Of a DNA stretch of 64,000 bases, positions 38,744-48,554 are shown piece by piece (the first letter of the stretch is position 1; each line of letters starts with the position of its first letter). The stretch is from positions 1-64,000 of the forward strand of contig JAEOTZ010000070.1 of assembly GCA_016839585.1 (NCBI GenBank), read 5' to 3'. This DNA comes from Promethearchaeota archaeon. GTDB taxonomy: Archaea > Asgardarchaeota > Lokiarchaeia > Sigyniarchaeales > SOKP01. Both the position numbers and the translations under genes were made by a program. The notes beneath the pieces were generated by a model. The model did not search any database, was not told where the DNA came from, and was given only the letters and a program-made list of their open reading frames with translations.

Positions 38744-41530
38744 TCATTTTATCTTCTCTTTCTTAATTGTCTTAATTTCCAACATTTCAACTTCAATAGA
38801 ATCTACCTTATTCAGAAATTTATTTCTAAGATATTTATCTATAGCCACTGAGGCTATTCTTCCAGCGCCCATAGCAGAGATTACTGTAGCACTTCCAGTC
38901 ACTATATCTCCTCCAGCATATACACCTTCTATACTCGTTCTTTCATCCGTATCAGTTTCGATATAACCCCATTTGTTTAATTTTAAACCAGGGACTGACT
39001 TCGTTAGAACAGGATTTGCCAAAGCCCCAATTGCAAGTATTACTGTATCAGTTTCAATTATAAATTCCGAATCCTCAGTGGGAATAGGTCTTCGCCTTCC
39101 TGAATCATCTGGTTCTCCTAATTTCATTCTAAGGCACTCCATTTTTTTAGCATTATCATTCTCATCACCAATGATTCTTGTTGGGTTTGTTAAAAATTGA
39201 AATTCAATACCTTCTTCTACAGCATGATGATATTCTTCCCTTCTAGCAGGCATTTCTGCTTCTGACCTTCTATAGACCACAATTACTTTCTCTGCACCTA
39301 ACCTTAATGCTGTTCTGGCTGAATCTAAAGCAACATTCCCACCACCGATAACAGTAACAATCTTTCCAACCTTTATTGGAGTATCATATTCTGGAAATCT
39401 ATATGCTTTCATCAAATTAGATCTTGTTAGAAATTCGTTTGCTGTTAGAACCCCATTCAAACTTAGTCCAGGAATTCTTAGGAACATAGGAAGCCCTGCT
39501 CCAACACCTATAAAAAATGCGCTAAAACCCTCTTCTTTTAAATCTTCTAGAGTTAAAGTTTTACCAACAATAGTATTATATTTTATCTCAATACCAAGCA
39601 TTTTCAAAGTTTCAATCTCATCTTTAACGATTTCCTTAGGCAATCTAAATTCAGGTATTCCATAGACCAATACTCCTCCACCTGCATGAAAAGCTTCAAA
39701 CAGTGTAACATCATAACCTTTCATTGCAAGATCGCCCGCACATGTTAACCCAGCAGGTCCCGATCCAATAACAGCCACTTTAATATTATTGGGCGTTTGA
39801 CAATCAGGACATTCTTTAAGCTTATTTTTCCTTTCCCAGTCAGCAAGAAACCTTTCTAAATAACCAATTGAAATAGGTTCTCCAAGTGAATTTAATAAGC
39901 ATTTTTCTTCGCATTGAGTTTCTTGAGGACAAACTCTTCCACAAATAGCTGGTAATAAATTATCTCTTTTAATTAGATGTAATGCATCAGCATTTTTGCC
40001 TAATTTGATTAATCTAATAAATTCAGGGATATTTATATTTACTGGACATCCTGTAATGCACAAAGACCTCCCACATTGTAAACATCTTTGAGCTTCTAAT
40101 TTCACCATTTCTTCAGTTAATCCGAAAGGGACTTCATCAAAGTTTTTTATTCTTTCTTTAGGATCTTGTTCAATCATTTTAGGTCTGCATCCTTCCTTAT
40201 ATATCTTCTTTTTTAATTTTGCTATCCGTTCTAAATCACCAAGACGCTTATCATCTTCCTTAATTAATTTCTTTTCGATTATTTTTAAATCCAATGCTTT
40301 TTGAAATAGATCAGCACCTTTTTGAGTCCTAATTATAACTGTTGACCATCCCGGCTCAGAACTAATAGACCCTACTGATATATCTGCTTGTTCAGCAGTC
40401 AAATCATCACAGAAGAAACAACCCAATCTTCCATACTTTTTGATCTTTTTTAAAGGAATATCTATTGAAGTACCATCATTATTATAAAGGAGAAATTTAC
40501 CTTTATCTATATTCATTTTAATAATATCATCAGCAGGTTTTTGAAATTCATTTTTTAACAGCTCTAAAATTTGTGAGTAATCGAATGATTCCATACAGAA
40601 TAATCCAATTTTTATAGCGATATTATTATAAAAAGGTTCGTTAAATGGATAAATGGATATTTTTTTAAGCCCCTCCATCATACAAGGTGTCCCGACTATC
40701 GCAATATCTTTATATTTTTTAGATTCATGTAAAATTTTTAAAGAAGGTGTATTACTATATTTTGTTCCAGCCGTTTTTAATAAATCATCTACATCTTCAA
40801 CGATGATAGGTACTGGCTTGTGAGGTTTATTTGCTAATTCCACAGCTAAAGCAGAATCAATCATATTTACTTGAAAAGCAGTTTTTAATAAGCTTGTTAC
40901 GATACCTCCATCTTGAGCAACTTCAATTATTTGATTATCATTTGTCTGGGCAGTGCAGACTTCTCGGTAATAATTTATTTGATCAGAAAATTTAGCTTTT
41001 ATCTCTTCATTCTCTTTAAGAAATTTGAGATTTATTGGAAAAAATGATCTTGGACAACATGCAAAACATAATCCACAATTGATACAGTCTTCCTCAAGGA
41101 CTTCAAAAGTATCCTCAGAATATTTAATTGCATTTAAAGGACATACAGAAACGCATAATCCACAACCGCAACATAGGTTTTTTTCTTTAATAATAGATAC
41201 ATTAGGAAAAATACCCTTAGATCTATATTCATCCAATAAATATTGGAAAAATCGCGATTCCTTTCCTACAGATTTCAAAAAACCTAATTCTTGTAAGTAA
41301 TCAATCTCCAATGTTAAATTCTGACGCGAGATTGCTAATTCTTGACTGAATTTTTCTATATTAAATTCTCCCATATCTTTAATTTTCTGTAAAATCTTTT
41401 TTCTTTGCTTTTCAGCTTTATTTAGTTTGAAGATTAAGCAATCAAACTCGGTTTCATCGAATTTTGCTGCTTTCAAAATCTTCTGTTTATTATCTAATAA
41501 AATGTTAATAATAGTTGTTTGATTTTGCAT
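38744..41530 (-). CDS. HTH-ferredoxin-FrhB-NfnB fusion oxidoreductase
   Basis: The 928-residue chain combines four parts. About 35-95 is a helix-turn-helix-like segment (FSQELAISRQNLTLEIDYLQELGFL). About 115-165 is a 2x[4Fe-4S] ferredoxin (CCGCGLCVSVCP; CINCGLCFACCP). About 185-430 is an FrhB/F420-dehydrogenase beta domain (QDGGIVTSLL, VGTPCMMEGL, GCFFCDDLTAEQADISVG). About 450-915 is a GltD/NfnB-type flavoprotein (CLQCGRSLCITGCP, CGRVCPQETQCEEKC, FAD site GSGPAGLTCAGDLA, NADPH site GGGNVALDSARTA). Its stop-start neighbour is the NfnA-like subunit, one base away. The layout suggests electron exchange among F420H2, ferredoxin and NAD(P)H. The HTH is unusual and may allow DNA binding or autoregulation. 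Confidence 0.85.
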   Translation of the reverse strand: MQNQTTIINILLDNKQKILKAAKFDETEFDCLIFKLNKAEKQRKKILQKIKDMGEFNIEKFSQELAISRQNLTLEIDYLQELGFLKSVGKESRFFQYLLDEYRSKGIFPNVSIIKEKNLCCGCGLCVSVCPLNAIKYSEDTFEVLEEDCINCGLCFACCPRSFFPINLKFLKENEEIKAKFSDQINYYREVCTAQTNDNQIIEVAQDGGIVTSLLKTAFQVNMIDSALAVELANKPHKPVPIIVEDVDDLLKTAGTKYSNTPSLKILHESKKYKDIAIVGTPCMMEGLKKISIYPFNEPFYNNIAIKIGLFCMESFDYSQILELLKNEFQKPADDIIKMNIDKGKFLLYNNDGTSIDIPLKKIKKYGRLGCFFCDDLTAEQADISVGSISSEPGWSTVIIRTQKGADLFQKALDLKIIEKKLIKEDDKRLGDLERIAKLKKKIYKEGCRPKMIEQDPKERIKNFDEVPFGLTEEMVKLEAQRCLQCGRSLCITGCPVNINIPEFIRLIKLGKNADALHLIKRDNLLPAICGRVCPQETQCEEKCLLNSLGEPISIGYLERFLADWERKNKLKECPDCQTPNNIKVAVIGSGPAGLTCAGDLAMKGYDVTLFEAFHAGGGVLVYGIPEFRLPKEIVKDEIETLKMLGIEIKYNTIVGKTLTLEDLKEEGFSAFFIGVGAGLPMFLRIPGLSLNGVLTANEFLTRSNLMKAYRFPEYDTPIKVGKIVTVIGGGNVALDSARTALRLGAEKVIVVYRRSEAEMPARREEYHHAVEEGIEFQFLTNPTRIIGDENDNAKKMECLRMKLGEPDDSGRRRPIPTEDSEFIIETDTVILAIGALANPVLTKSVPGLKLNKWGYIETDTDERTSIEGVYAGGDIVTGSATVISAMGAGRIASVAIDKYLRNKFLNKVDSIEVEMLEIKTIKKEKIK

Positions 41531-41531
41531 T

Positions 41532-42404
41532 TTAAATTAACCCTCCCATTTTGAGTTTTTCTACAGCCTTACATTCATGTTCATAGCGTTCAATACTCTC
41601 CTTTTCTTGAGCCATAAATCTTTTAGCACGTTTTAATAGATTATCAAAATCTACCATATGACCATCCACACAGGCAAAATATATTTTCCCATCTATTGTG
41701 GAAAATCGGCATCCTCCACACATACCAGTACCATCGATCATAATCGTATTTAGAGAAACCATTGTTTTTACTTTAGGTAATCCTTCATACCCATTTGTCG
41801 TTAAAGCTACAAATTTCATCATAATTAATGGTCCTATAGAAATAACTAGACTTAAAGGCTCTCTCTTTAAAAGTTCCTTAAGAGGTTCAGTAACCACACC
41901 CTTTTTCCCTTCGGTTCCATCATCTGTACAAATTATTAACTCATCACTAACCTGTTTCATCTTTTCTCTCCAAAATAATAAATCACTACTCCTTGCACCA
42001 ATAATTGATATTACCTTGTTTCCTGTTTCTTTCAATTCTTTTGCTTGAGGATAACAAGGAGCAATACCCACTCCACCTCCAATAATTACAACAGGATAGT
42101 CATACTTTTTCAGATGAATTTCATTTCCTAAAGGTCCAACAACATCAAGAAGGAAATCTCCCTTTTCTAATGTCGATAATAATTTTGTTGTTTTACCAAC
42201 AACCTGAAAAACAATCGTTATAGTACCTTTTTCTCGATTATAATCAGCAACAGTTAAAGGAATTCTCTCTCCTTTTTCATTTATTCTGGTTATAATAAAA
42301 TTTCCAGCCCGCGCCTTTTTAGCAATTAAAGGCATGTCTAGTTCCATTTCAAATAACGTTCTACTACTTCCTAATTCTTTTTTCATTAAAATTTTATAGA
42401 CCAT
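41532..42404 (-). CDS. NfnA/SudB/PyrK-type FAD and [2Fe-2S] reductase subunit
   Basis: The 290-residue protein has a ferredoxin-NADP reductase fold: a FAD-binding barrel, the nucleotide site VVIIGGGVGIAPCYPQAK (about 104-121), and a C-terminal [2Fe-2S] cluster with GTGMCGGCRFS and YFACVDG. This is the small subunit of NADH-dependent ferredoxin:NADP oxidoreductase (NfnAB) or sulfide dehydrogenase. It directly precedes the NfnB-containing fusion, its expected partner. It follows the MtdB-like gene by 93 bases. The electron donor cannot be settled from sequence. Confidence 0.88.
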   Translation of the reverse strand: MVYKILMKKELGSSRTLFEMELDMPLIAKKARAGNFIITRINEKGERIPLTVADYNREKGTITIVFQVVGKTTKLLSTLEKGDFLLDVVGPLGNEIHLKKYDYPVVIIGGGVGIAPCYPQAKELKETGNKVISIIGARSSDLLFWREKMKQVSDELIICTDDGTEGKKGVVTEPLKELLKREPLSLVISIGPLIMMKFVALTTNGYEGLPKVKTMVSLNTIMIDGTGMCGGCRFSTIDGKIYFACVDGHMVDFDNLLKRAKRFMAQEKESIERYEHECKAVEKLKMGGLI

Positions 42405-42497
42405 AATTGAAACCCTTATTTTTATTTACAATTATAAAAATTTAAAAAAAGTAAATTAGAAATTGAATTTCTAATTCTATATAAGTTTCTGCTTTCT

Positions 42498-43493
42498 TTA
42501 AGCTGTAATTTCAATTTCTTCATCGAAAAGAATCCTACATGCTAGTTTGAAAGCGTTATGATAATCAAAGATTTTATTACCTTTGCTCTCTGATGCTTCT
42601 TTAAAAATATTACTCTCAGTCTTGTATTTTAGTCTTCCTACACCTAAAGCTCCAATTCCATAAATTCCTGGAACTATTTCATCACCTTCAAATTTTGGTT
42701 TTAATCCCTCAATTCCGTAGGGAGGTACTAAATTGATATCAACTGCGATCTTATTCTTAGGTAATTTTTCCAATAGCTCTTTTGAAACCATTTGGACTCC
42801 TGCTTTAGCTACAGACCAAATAATGTCAGCTTCTTTAAGAAATTTATATTTTTGCTCATCAGTAATCCCTACAGCACCAATAATTTCGGTTACTCCTTCT
42901 CCTGCTTTTTCAGTTAAGCTCTTTGCCAAAGTTTTGATAATTTCCTCCCGTCGGGATGTTATCACAGCAGTACAATTAAGCTTTGCAGCTAAAATTGCAC
43001 CAATTTGTCCGACTGGACCTGTACCTCCTAAAATGACTACTTTTTTACCAGAGAGATCATGCCATCCTAGCTTTCGAGTAATCTCTATAGTCTTAGCGAC
43101 CATTGCTGCAGCGGTTGTATAAGCACCTCTTGGATCTATGATTACAGGAGATTCAAAAGGGGGTACAAGCGAACTTAATACAGTTTTGGCAACTTTATCA
43201 ACTTCTTCTACATCGGAACCACCAATAAAATAAACTGTTGGAGCACCTGCTTTTCTCGAAAACATGGCATCTTGGACTAATTGAGTTACTTTATCAACCT
43301 TTATATTGTTATAAGGGATTACAACATCAAAACCGGCATCATATGCCATATTGATATCAAATGGAGATGCATGATCATCCGTATCAAAAAAATAACAAAT
43401 TTTATCGGATGTATCTTTCTTTTTAATAATAATCGGTGTCAGTTCTATTATTGATTTTTTTCCAAGGATATTTTCAATTTCTCTTTCTACCAT
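42498..43493 (-). CDS. NAD(P)-dependent methylene-tetrahydromethanopterin dehydrogenase (MtdB-like)
   Basis: The 331-residue protein has the substrate block DTDDHASPFDINMAYDAG, close to the MtdB family's SPFDxNMAxDAG. Its Rossmann dinucleotide site is VVILGGTGPVGQIGAILAAK (about 152-171). A later block VDINLVPPYGIEGL is typical. It oxidises methylene-H4MPT to methenyl-H4MPT in the archaeal C1 (Wood-Ljungdahl methyl branch) pathway. Placement next to an NfnA/NfnB-FrhB pair couples C1 oxidation or reduction to NAD(P)H, F420 and ferredoxin pools. Confidence 0.85.
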   Translation of the reverse strand: MVEREIENILGKKSIIELTPIIIKKKDTSDKICYFFDTDDHASPFDINMAYDAGFDVVIPYNNIKVDKVTQLVQDAMFSRKAGAPTVYFIGGSDVEEVDKVAKTVLSSLVPPFESPVIIDPRGAYTTAAAMVAKTIEITRKLGWHDLSGKKVVILGGTGPVGQIGAILAAKLNCTAVITSRREEIIKTLAKSLTEKAGEGVTEIIGAVGITDEQKYKFLKEADIIWSVAKAGVQMVSKELLEKLPKNKIAVDINLVPPYGIEGLKPKFEGDEIVPGIYGIGALGVGRLKYKTESNIFKEASESKGNKIFDYHNAFKLACRILFDEEIEITA

Positions 43494-43542
43494 TTACATC
43501 AACTATTTTTTTTATATTTAAAAATTTAATAAAAATTAACTT

Positions 43543-44268
43543 TTAATTATCAATTTCTAAATCTTTTTCAAATATTTCTCCGACTTCTTCAGTTTTAATC
43601 TTCCTATTTATTTTCACTTGTTCTGTTTCAATACCAAGATCCAATGAAAGTTTCTCAAGACCGTTAAAGTGTCGAGGATCACATATGAATAAACATTTCA
43701 ATTTCTTTCCTTCAAATTCCTTCGCAAACTTCAAAATATTCATCATCATCCATGCTTCTCGAACTTTATATCTAACTTCATCTTCTTGACTCTTGTAATC
43801 CATTTGTAAATATTCTTTCCATAATACTAATCGTTGAATAAATTCATCTTTTTCAGGTTTCTCTTTAAATTCTTTCATTATACCATTGACTCTTTTTTCG
43901 AGATTCTTAATCATTGTCCTGTGTTCATCCAATGCTGAAGAGAGATATAATTCAGCATTTTCTGAAATATCAGTATGTTTAAACGGAATTCCACGTTTTT
44001 TAAGAAGTATTTTTAAAGGATCATTTTTATTCAGTTCTTCACTCCATGAATTTGGCCTTTCTTCTAAAATAAAATTCGGTTTATATTTTTCTATTAACGA
44101 ATCAATTAATTGAAGGTATTCCTTAGAAATTAAATGAAGATTCCAAAAAAGATCTTCTTTATAATCCTTGGGAACTTCAAACCACCAGTCGATAGGAAAC
44201 TCACTCTCAATCAAAATCAACTTTAAGTTCTTATTTTTTAAAGGTTTTAATTCTAATACTTCTGGCAT
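43543..44268 (-). CDS. Unknown protein, paralog of the next gene
   Basis: This 241-residue cytosolic protein starts MPEVLELKPLKNKNLKLILI. It shares its opening and general layout with the 44293-44910 product (LEFKPIKNKK; a mid-protein NAELYLSSALDEHRTM block versus YAMGYLYQEIIDKQQF; a helix preceding a LFICDP strand versus VFVHFV). The alternating beta-alpha pattern suggests a Rossmann-like fold. A conserved DPRH (CDPRHF) may be functional. No family was recognised. It is 49 bases upstream of the MtdB-like gene and probably in its operon. Confidence 0.6.
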   Translation of the reverse strand: MPEVLELKPLKNKNLKLILIESEFPIDWWFEVPKDYKEDLFWNLHLISKEYLQLIDSLIEKYKPNFILEERPNSWSEELNKNDPLKILLKKRGIPFKHTDISENAELYLSSALDEHRTMIKNLEKRVNGIMKEFKEKPEKDEFIQRLVLWKEYLQMDYKSQEDEVRYKVREAWMMMNILKFAKEFEGKKLKCLFICDPRHFNGLEKLSLDLGIETEQVKINRKIKTEEVGEIFEKDLEIDN

Positions 44269-44292
44269 TTATTATCGCCTCTCTTTTTTTTA

Positions 44293-44910
44293 TTAAAATA
44301 TTATATTTTGAATTGTATGTTTTTTATTATAAGATATAACTTTTACACTTAATTCTCTTAAATTTTCAACTATTTGCGGACAAATATCTTCACAGATATC
44401 TTCTTGAACAAAATGAACAAATACCACAGTATCTTTCTTATAAGATAATGCTAAATCTAACATTTTTTTAACAATCCATTGAGGTCTCAATTTTAAACTA
44501 AGAAAAATTTCTCTTTCCTGAATTTCCTCTCCTAACATATCTATCCAATTTTTTAAACTAAGCCCTTTAAACGATTCTTTATCTTCCATATTTTCATACT
44601 CTTCAAACAATTCATTTTGAAATTGTTGTTTGTCAATAATTTCCTGATATAGATACCCCATAGCATAATCTGGAATATCTAATTGAAAATATTGTATGTC
44701 TAGTTCATTTAATGTTTGAGCAAATGGTGTTGTTCTGAATTCTTTCATATCAACTTGAAAATCAATAGTCACAAAGTCAATATTTTTCTTTTTTAAAAAT
44801 TCTATAAGTTTAGAATTATCAGTATTTTGGAAATATTTAGCATTCTCTTTAGATGACATATATACTACGATTTTTTTGTTTTTTATTGGCTTAAATTCTA
44901 AAACTTCCAT
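44293..44910 (-). CDS. Unknown protein, paralog of the preceding-coordinate gene
   Basis: ATG 44910 (MEVLEFKPIKNKK) is preferred over GTG 44922 because AAGGTG lies at suitable spacing. The 205-residue protein is acidic and mixed alpha/beta; near the C-terminus it has an acidic Cys pair, EDICEDICP. It parallels the 43543-44268 protein segment by segment, so they are tandem duplicates that have diverged. It is the first gene of the minus-strand cluster leading to the C1 dehydrogenase. Function not recognised. Confidence 0.6.
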   Translation of the reverse strand: MEVLEFKPIKNKKIVVYMSSKENAKYFQNTDNSKLIEFLKKKNIDFVTIDFQVDMKEFRTTPFAQTLNELDIQYFQLDIPDYAMGYLYQEIIDKQQFQNELFEEYENMEDKESFKGLSLKNWIDMLGEEIQEREIFLSLKLRPQWIVKKMLDLALSYKKDTVVFVHFVQEDICEDICPQIVENLRELSVKVISYNKKHTIQNIIF

Positions 44911-45161
44911 TAAGTTATACACCTTCTTATGTTTAAATTTACAAGTAATTTTCTTTCTAAGTAAATGATTATTTCTTCAAAATAAAAAGAATTTGACAAG
45001 AATAATTTCTTCAAATTTGATAAATTTTTTAATCAAAAATTCTAATATGACAATTTTTTTAGTTATATCTAAAATTAACAAAAAATCGACTAATACCAAT
45101 AATATAGGCTACGATTATCATAAATTATATGATCAAGATTTCACAAAGATTTAAATAATTC

Positions 45162-45177
45162 GATAATAATAATTATC
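45162..45177. promoter_or_regulatory. Palindrome before the wHTH-HdrA operon
   Basis: GATAAT and ATTATC form 6-base arms around AATA, just after a TATA-like TTAAATAA (45151-45158) and about 79 bases before ATG 45256. A dimeric winged-helix regulator would bind such a site. The first gene of the operon itself encodes a winged-helix domain, so autoregulation is an attractive guess. Confidence 0.4.
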
Positions 45178-45255
45178 ATGAGGAAAAATAAATTTATCAA
45201 AAATTAAAAATTAAGAAAAAAACCATAATAAAAGAGAAATAGGGAGGATTTTGAA

Positions 45256-47802
45256 ATGGATCTTTACTCAATATTATCACATCCTTTTCGTAGAAAGATT
45301 CTCTTACTTTTGGAAAGAGAGGGATTCATTCCTTACACCGATTTAATGGAAAAATTGGGTTTAGACCAAACGGGGCAATTAAATTTCCACTTAAAAAAGC
45401 TTGGGTCATTGATTAGCAAAGATAAAAGATCTTATTTTTTGACAGAAGATGGTAAACGAGTATTAAAAATTATAAGTTTAAACAAACGTATTTTATCAGG
45501 CGAAGAATTAGAATACTCGGATAAAAAAGGAAGTTTAATAAATCGCATAGGAGTAATAATCTGTAATTGTAATACTGAAATTTCTAATGTTATTAATATT
45601 AAAATTTTAGAGAAGTATATTGCAAAGTTGAATGATGTTGTTTCTGTCAAGATATTTGATAATTTATGTCAAGAAAAGAATTTGAATAAAATCACATCTT
45701 GGGCAAAAGAAAATTTTCTAAATAAAGTAGTAATTGCAGCTTGTTCTCCTAAAACACACCAACATATTTTTGAACGTATCTTTAAAGATGTGATTGAACA
45801 TACAAATATAGAAATTGCAAATATTAGGGAGCAATGCTGTTGGGTTCATGATTCAAATCTTGAAAAATTTAGTGCAGTTCTAATTCTAAGAAAAGCAGAA
45901 TTATTAATAGAAGCAGGAATTGAACGTGTAAAACTTCAAAAGGAAGTAAAAATTAAAACGGTAGAAGTTGAGAAAGCTTGTGCAATATTAGGGGGAGGTA
46001 TTGCAGGTATGACTTTAGCACTCAATTTATCAAAAGCAGGAATAAAAGTATATCTTATTGAAAAATCACCAACATTAGGAGGTAAGGTAGCTAGATGGCA
46101 CCGTATCTCTGAGATGGGTGATTGTTCTATTTGTTTCACTTCAGAATTGATTGGAGAAATAGTTAAAGAAAAGAATATCAAAATATTTACAAATAGCGAA
46201 ATTGAAACAATCTCGGGAGAAGTGGGAAATTTTACAATTGAATTAATTAAAAAACCTAGATATGTAGATGAAAAGAAATGTACCGGTTGTAAACAATGCA
46301 TTAATGTATGTGGTAAGGAGAAAAAGAATCAATATGATTTCGGTTTATCAAATCGAAAAGTTATATATATCCCTTTTCAGAATTCATATCCATATGTCCC
46401 TTTAGTTGATCACGAAGATATTGAAGACTGTCTCGATTGTAGGATTTGTGAACGAGCTTGTATTAATAAAGCAATTAATTTAAATGAAAAACCGGAAAAA
46501 GTCCGAATTAAGGTTGGTGTAAAAGTTATAGCTATCGGGTCAGATTTTAGTGAGAATTTAAAGGATTATCATTATAATCCTCAAAATAATATTATTACTT
46601 CACCTGAATTTGAGCGTATATTATCTTCTGACGGTATTACAGAAGGGAAATTATTAAGAATCTCAGATAAGAAACAAGTAAATTCGGTTTCTATTATTCA
46701 AGAGGTGGGGCCTTCAAAATTACTCTCAGATTACTCTGAAATTTTAGCAGAAAAATATATTGAGGATATTAAAATAAGAAATTCTAAATGTGAAGTTAAT
46801 GTTTTTTATGATTTGAGTAAATTAAATGATAAGGATCAGATTTTGTTAAGATCAACTAATCCTAGATTTATTTACGCTAATCATATTTCTATTAAATGTA
46901 ATAAAGATATAAACAGTGTTGTTGCTGATGATACTGAATTTCCAAGTGATTTGATTGTATTAAACCTTAAATATATTCCCAACAAAGATCTAAAAGATCT
47001 TCGAAAATATATGGACTTTTCTTTAGACGATAATGGTTTCATGAGTAGAGAAACATTAGCATCTGGTATTTATGGCGTTGGTACAATTTTTGGACCATTA
47101 AATTATAAATCTACAATTTCAACAACACATCAAATAGCTTTAGAAATAATTTATCTTCTTTCAAATGACTATTTAGTATCAGAATTTACAGGAATTAAAA
47201 TAAATGAAGAAAAATGTGGGTTGTGCGGATTATGCGTAGATTCATGTCCATATAATGCCATAATAATCGGAAGAGATAAAATAAATATCGATAAGTTTAA
47301 ATGTAAAGGCTGTGGAACATGTGTAAGTGTTTGTCCTACAAATGCTATTGATTTGAATATTGATACTTCCAAAAAAATACTTAAAACAATAGAAATTTTT
47401 TCTAAATTTAATAAAAAACCTAAGATTATTGCTTTTTGCTGTAAATCTTGTGGCTATGCTGCTGCAGATGATGCAGGATTAAAGAAACTATTCTATCACC
47501 CAAATGTGTTTATAATTAAAGTTCCATGCACAGGGCGTATTGATACAGAATTTATCCTTAAATCTTTTGAGTTTGGATTTGATGGTGTAATGGTTATTGG
47601 TTGTAGAAAAGATGCATGCAGATATATTGATGGAATTCAAAAAGTTCAGAAAAAAGTAGACCTGTTAAAGAGAGTATTAGGTCCCCGATTAAGTAGGAGG
47701 ATTATTATAAAAAATCTGAATGCTGTAGAAGGTTCCAAATTTACAAATACAATAAATAAATTTTATAATCTATTAACGGAGGAGATTAGATCTGAAACTT
47801 AA
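45256..47802 (+). CDS. Winged-helix-HdrA-MvhD fusion protein
   Basis: AGGGAGGA precedes ATG 45256; 848 residues. Residues 1-75 are an ArsR-like winged helix (LSHPFRRKILLLLEREGF... GQLNFHLKKLG... YFLTEDGKRVL). The HdrA N-terminal part starts near 92 (RIGVIICNCN), the FAD site GGGIAGMTLALNLSKAG is near 246, inserted ferredoxin motifs CTGCKQCINVC (342) and CLDCRICERAC (392) follow, then the C-terminal pair CGLCGLCVDSC and CKGCGTCVSVC (654-690). Residues about 720-840 are MvhD, with FCCKSCGYAA, PCTGRID and GCRKDACRY. MvhD links hydrogenase to HdrA, so the chain carries electrons from MvhAG downstream to a bifurcating FAD. The DNA-binding-like N-terminus is the oddity. Confidence 0.88.
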   Translation: MDLYSILSHPFRRKILLLLEREGFIPYTDLMEKLGLDQTGQLNFHLKKLGSLISKDKRSYFLTEDGKRVLKIISLNKRILSGEELEYSDKKGSLINRIGVIICNCNTEISNVINIKILEKYIAKLNDVVSVKIFDNLCQEKNLNKITSWAKENFLNKVVIAACSPKTHQHIFERIFKDVIEHTNIEIANIREQCCWVHDSNLEKFSAVLILRKAELLIEAGIERVKLQKEVKIKTVEVEKACAILGGGIAGMTLALNLSKAGIKVYLIEKSPTLGGKVARWHRISEMGDCSICFTSELIGEIVKEKNIKIFTNSEIETISGEVGNFTIELIKKPRYVDEKKCTGCKQCINVCGKEKKNQYDFGLSNRKVIYIPFQNSYPYVPLVDHEDIEDCLDCRICERACINKAINLNEKPEKVRIKVGVKVIAIGSDFSENLKDYHYNPQNNIITSPEFERILSSDGITEGKLLRISDKKQVNSVSIIQEVGPSKLLSDYSEILAEKYIEDIKIRNSKCEVNVFYDLSKLNDKDQILLRSTNPRFIYANHISIKCNKDINSVVADDTEFPSDLIVLNLKYIPNKDLKDLRKYMDFSLDDNGFMSRETLASGIYGVGTIFGPLNYKSTISTTHQIALEIIYLLSNDYLVSEFTGIKINEEKCGLCGLCVDSCPYNAIIIGRDKINIDKFKCKGCGTCVSVCPTNAIDLNIDTSKKILKTIEIFSKFNKKPKIIAFCCKSCGYAAADDAGLKKLFYHPNVFIIKVPCTGRIDTEFILKSFEFGFDGVMVIGCRKDACRYIDGIQKVQKKVDLLKRVLGPRLSRRIIIKNLNAVEGSKFTNTINKFYNLLTEEIRSET

Positions 47803-48550
47803 ATTTTTAATAGCATCCCTTACCTCCTGTAGTGGATGTATCTCTACATTAATCTCAAGTGATATATTTCCTGAGTTTTTAGAAAGAACAAATATCTCTT
47901 ATTTTCCCTTTATCTCTGATGAGGATAAAATTACTGAATGTGATATTGCTTTAATAGAAGGTTGTATCTCGATGGATTCACAAATTGAATTATTAAAAGA
48001 GATTAGAAATAATGCAAAAAAAGTATACGCTTTAGGTACTTGTGCAGCATTTGGGGGAATTTTAAGTTTATCAGAAAAGAAAAAAGCAGGTGCAATATCA
48101 GATATTGTCCAAATCGATGGTATTATACCTGGTTGTCCTCCTCCTTTAAAACTAATAGGAAATTGTTTAATAAGATTAATAGAAAATAAAGAAATAGAAT
48201 TGTCAGAAAAAAATCTATGTTCATCATGCCCACTAAGAGGAAATAATAACATGCTTTTTGAAAAACAAATTTATAAATTAAATCCTTCTGGTGATGAGAT
48301 AATGTCTCTAGATGAAAATTCAAATTGTTTTTTAAACAATGGAATTTTATGCTTAGGACCAATAACTAGGGAGGGCTGCGATTATAAATGTATAGAATAT
48401 GGAATACCCTGTGAAGGATGTTTAGGACCTGTATCTAAGGATTATACCTCAAATTTGATAAATTTCTTAAGCCTTGTTAATCTCTCTAAAGATTTAAGAA
48501 AATATAAAGGAATCTTCTATAGATTCTCGAAACCAAAATTAAAATGGTGA
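47792..48550 (+). CDS. mvhG: F420-non-reducing [NiFe]-hydrogenase small subunit MvhG
   Basis: The first standard start is ATG 47972, which would remove the first cluster ligands. The frame extends upstream to CTG 47792, seven bases after GGAGGAG, giving 252 residues beginning KLKFLIASLTSCSGC. Ligand blocks CSGC, ALGTCAAFGG, PGCPPP and GPITREGCDYKC with CEGCLGP match the electron-transfer subunit with [4Fe-4S] clusters. It overlaps the HdrA-MvhD stop by 11 bases, so translation is probably coupled. CTG initiation is inferred, not proven. Confidence 0.9.
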   Translation: MKLKFLIASLTSCSGCISTLISSDIFPEFLERTNISYFPFISDEDKITECDIALIEGCISMDSQIELLKEIRNNAKKVYALGTCAAFGGILSLSEKKKAGAISDIVQIDGIIPGCPPPLKLIGNCLIRLIENKEIELSEKNLCSSCPLRGNNNMLFEKQIYKLNPSGDEIMSLDENSNCFLNNGILCLGPITREGCDYKCIEYGIPCEGCLGPVSKDYTSNLINFLSLVNLSKDLRKYKGIFYRFSKPKLKW

Positions 48551-48554
48551 TATT

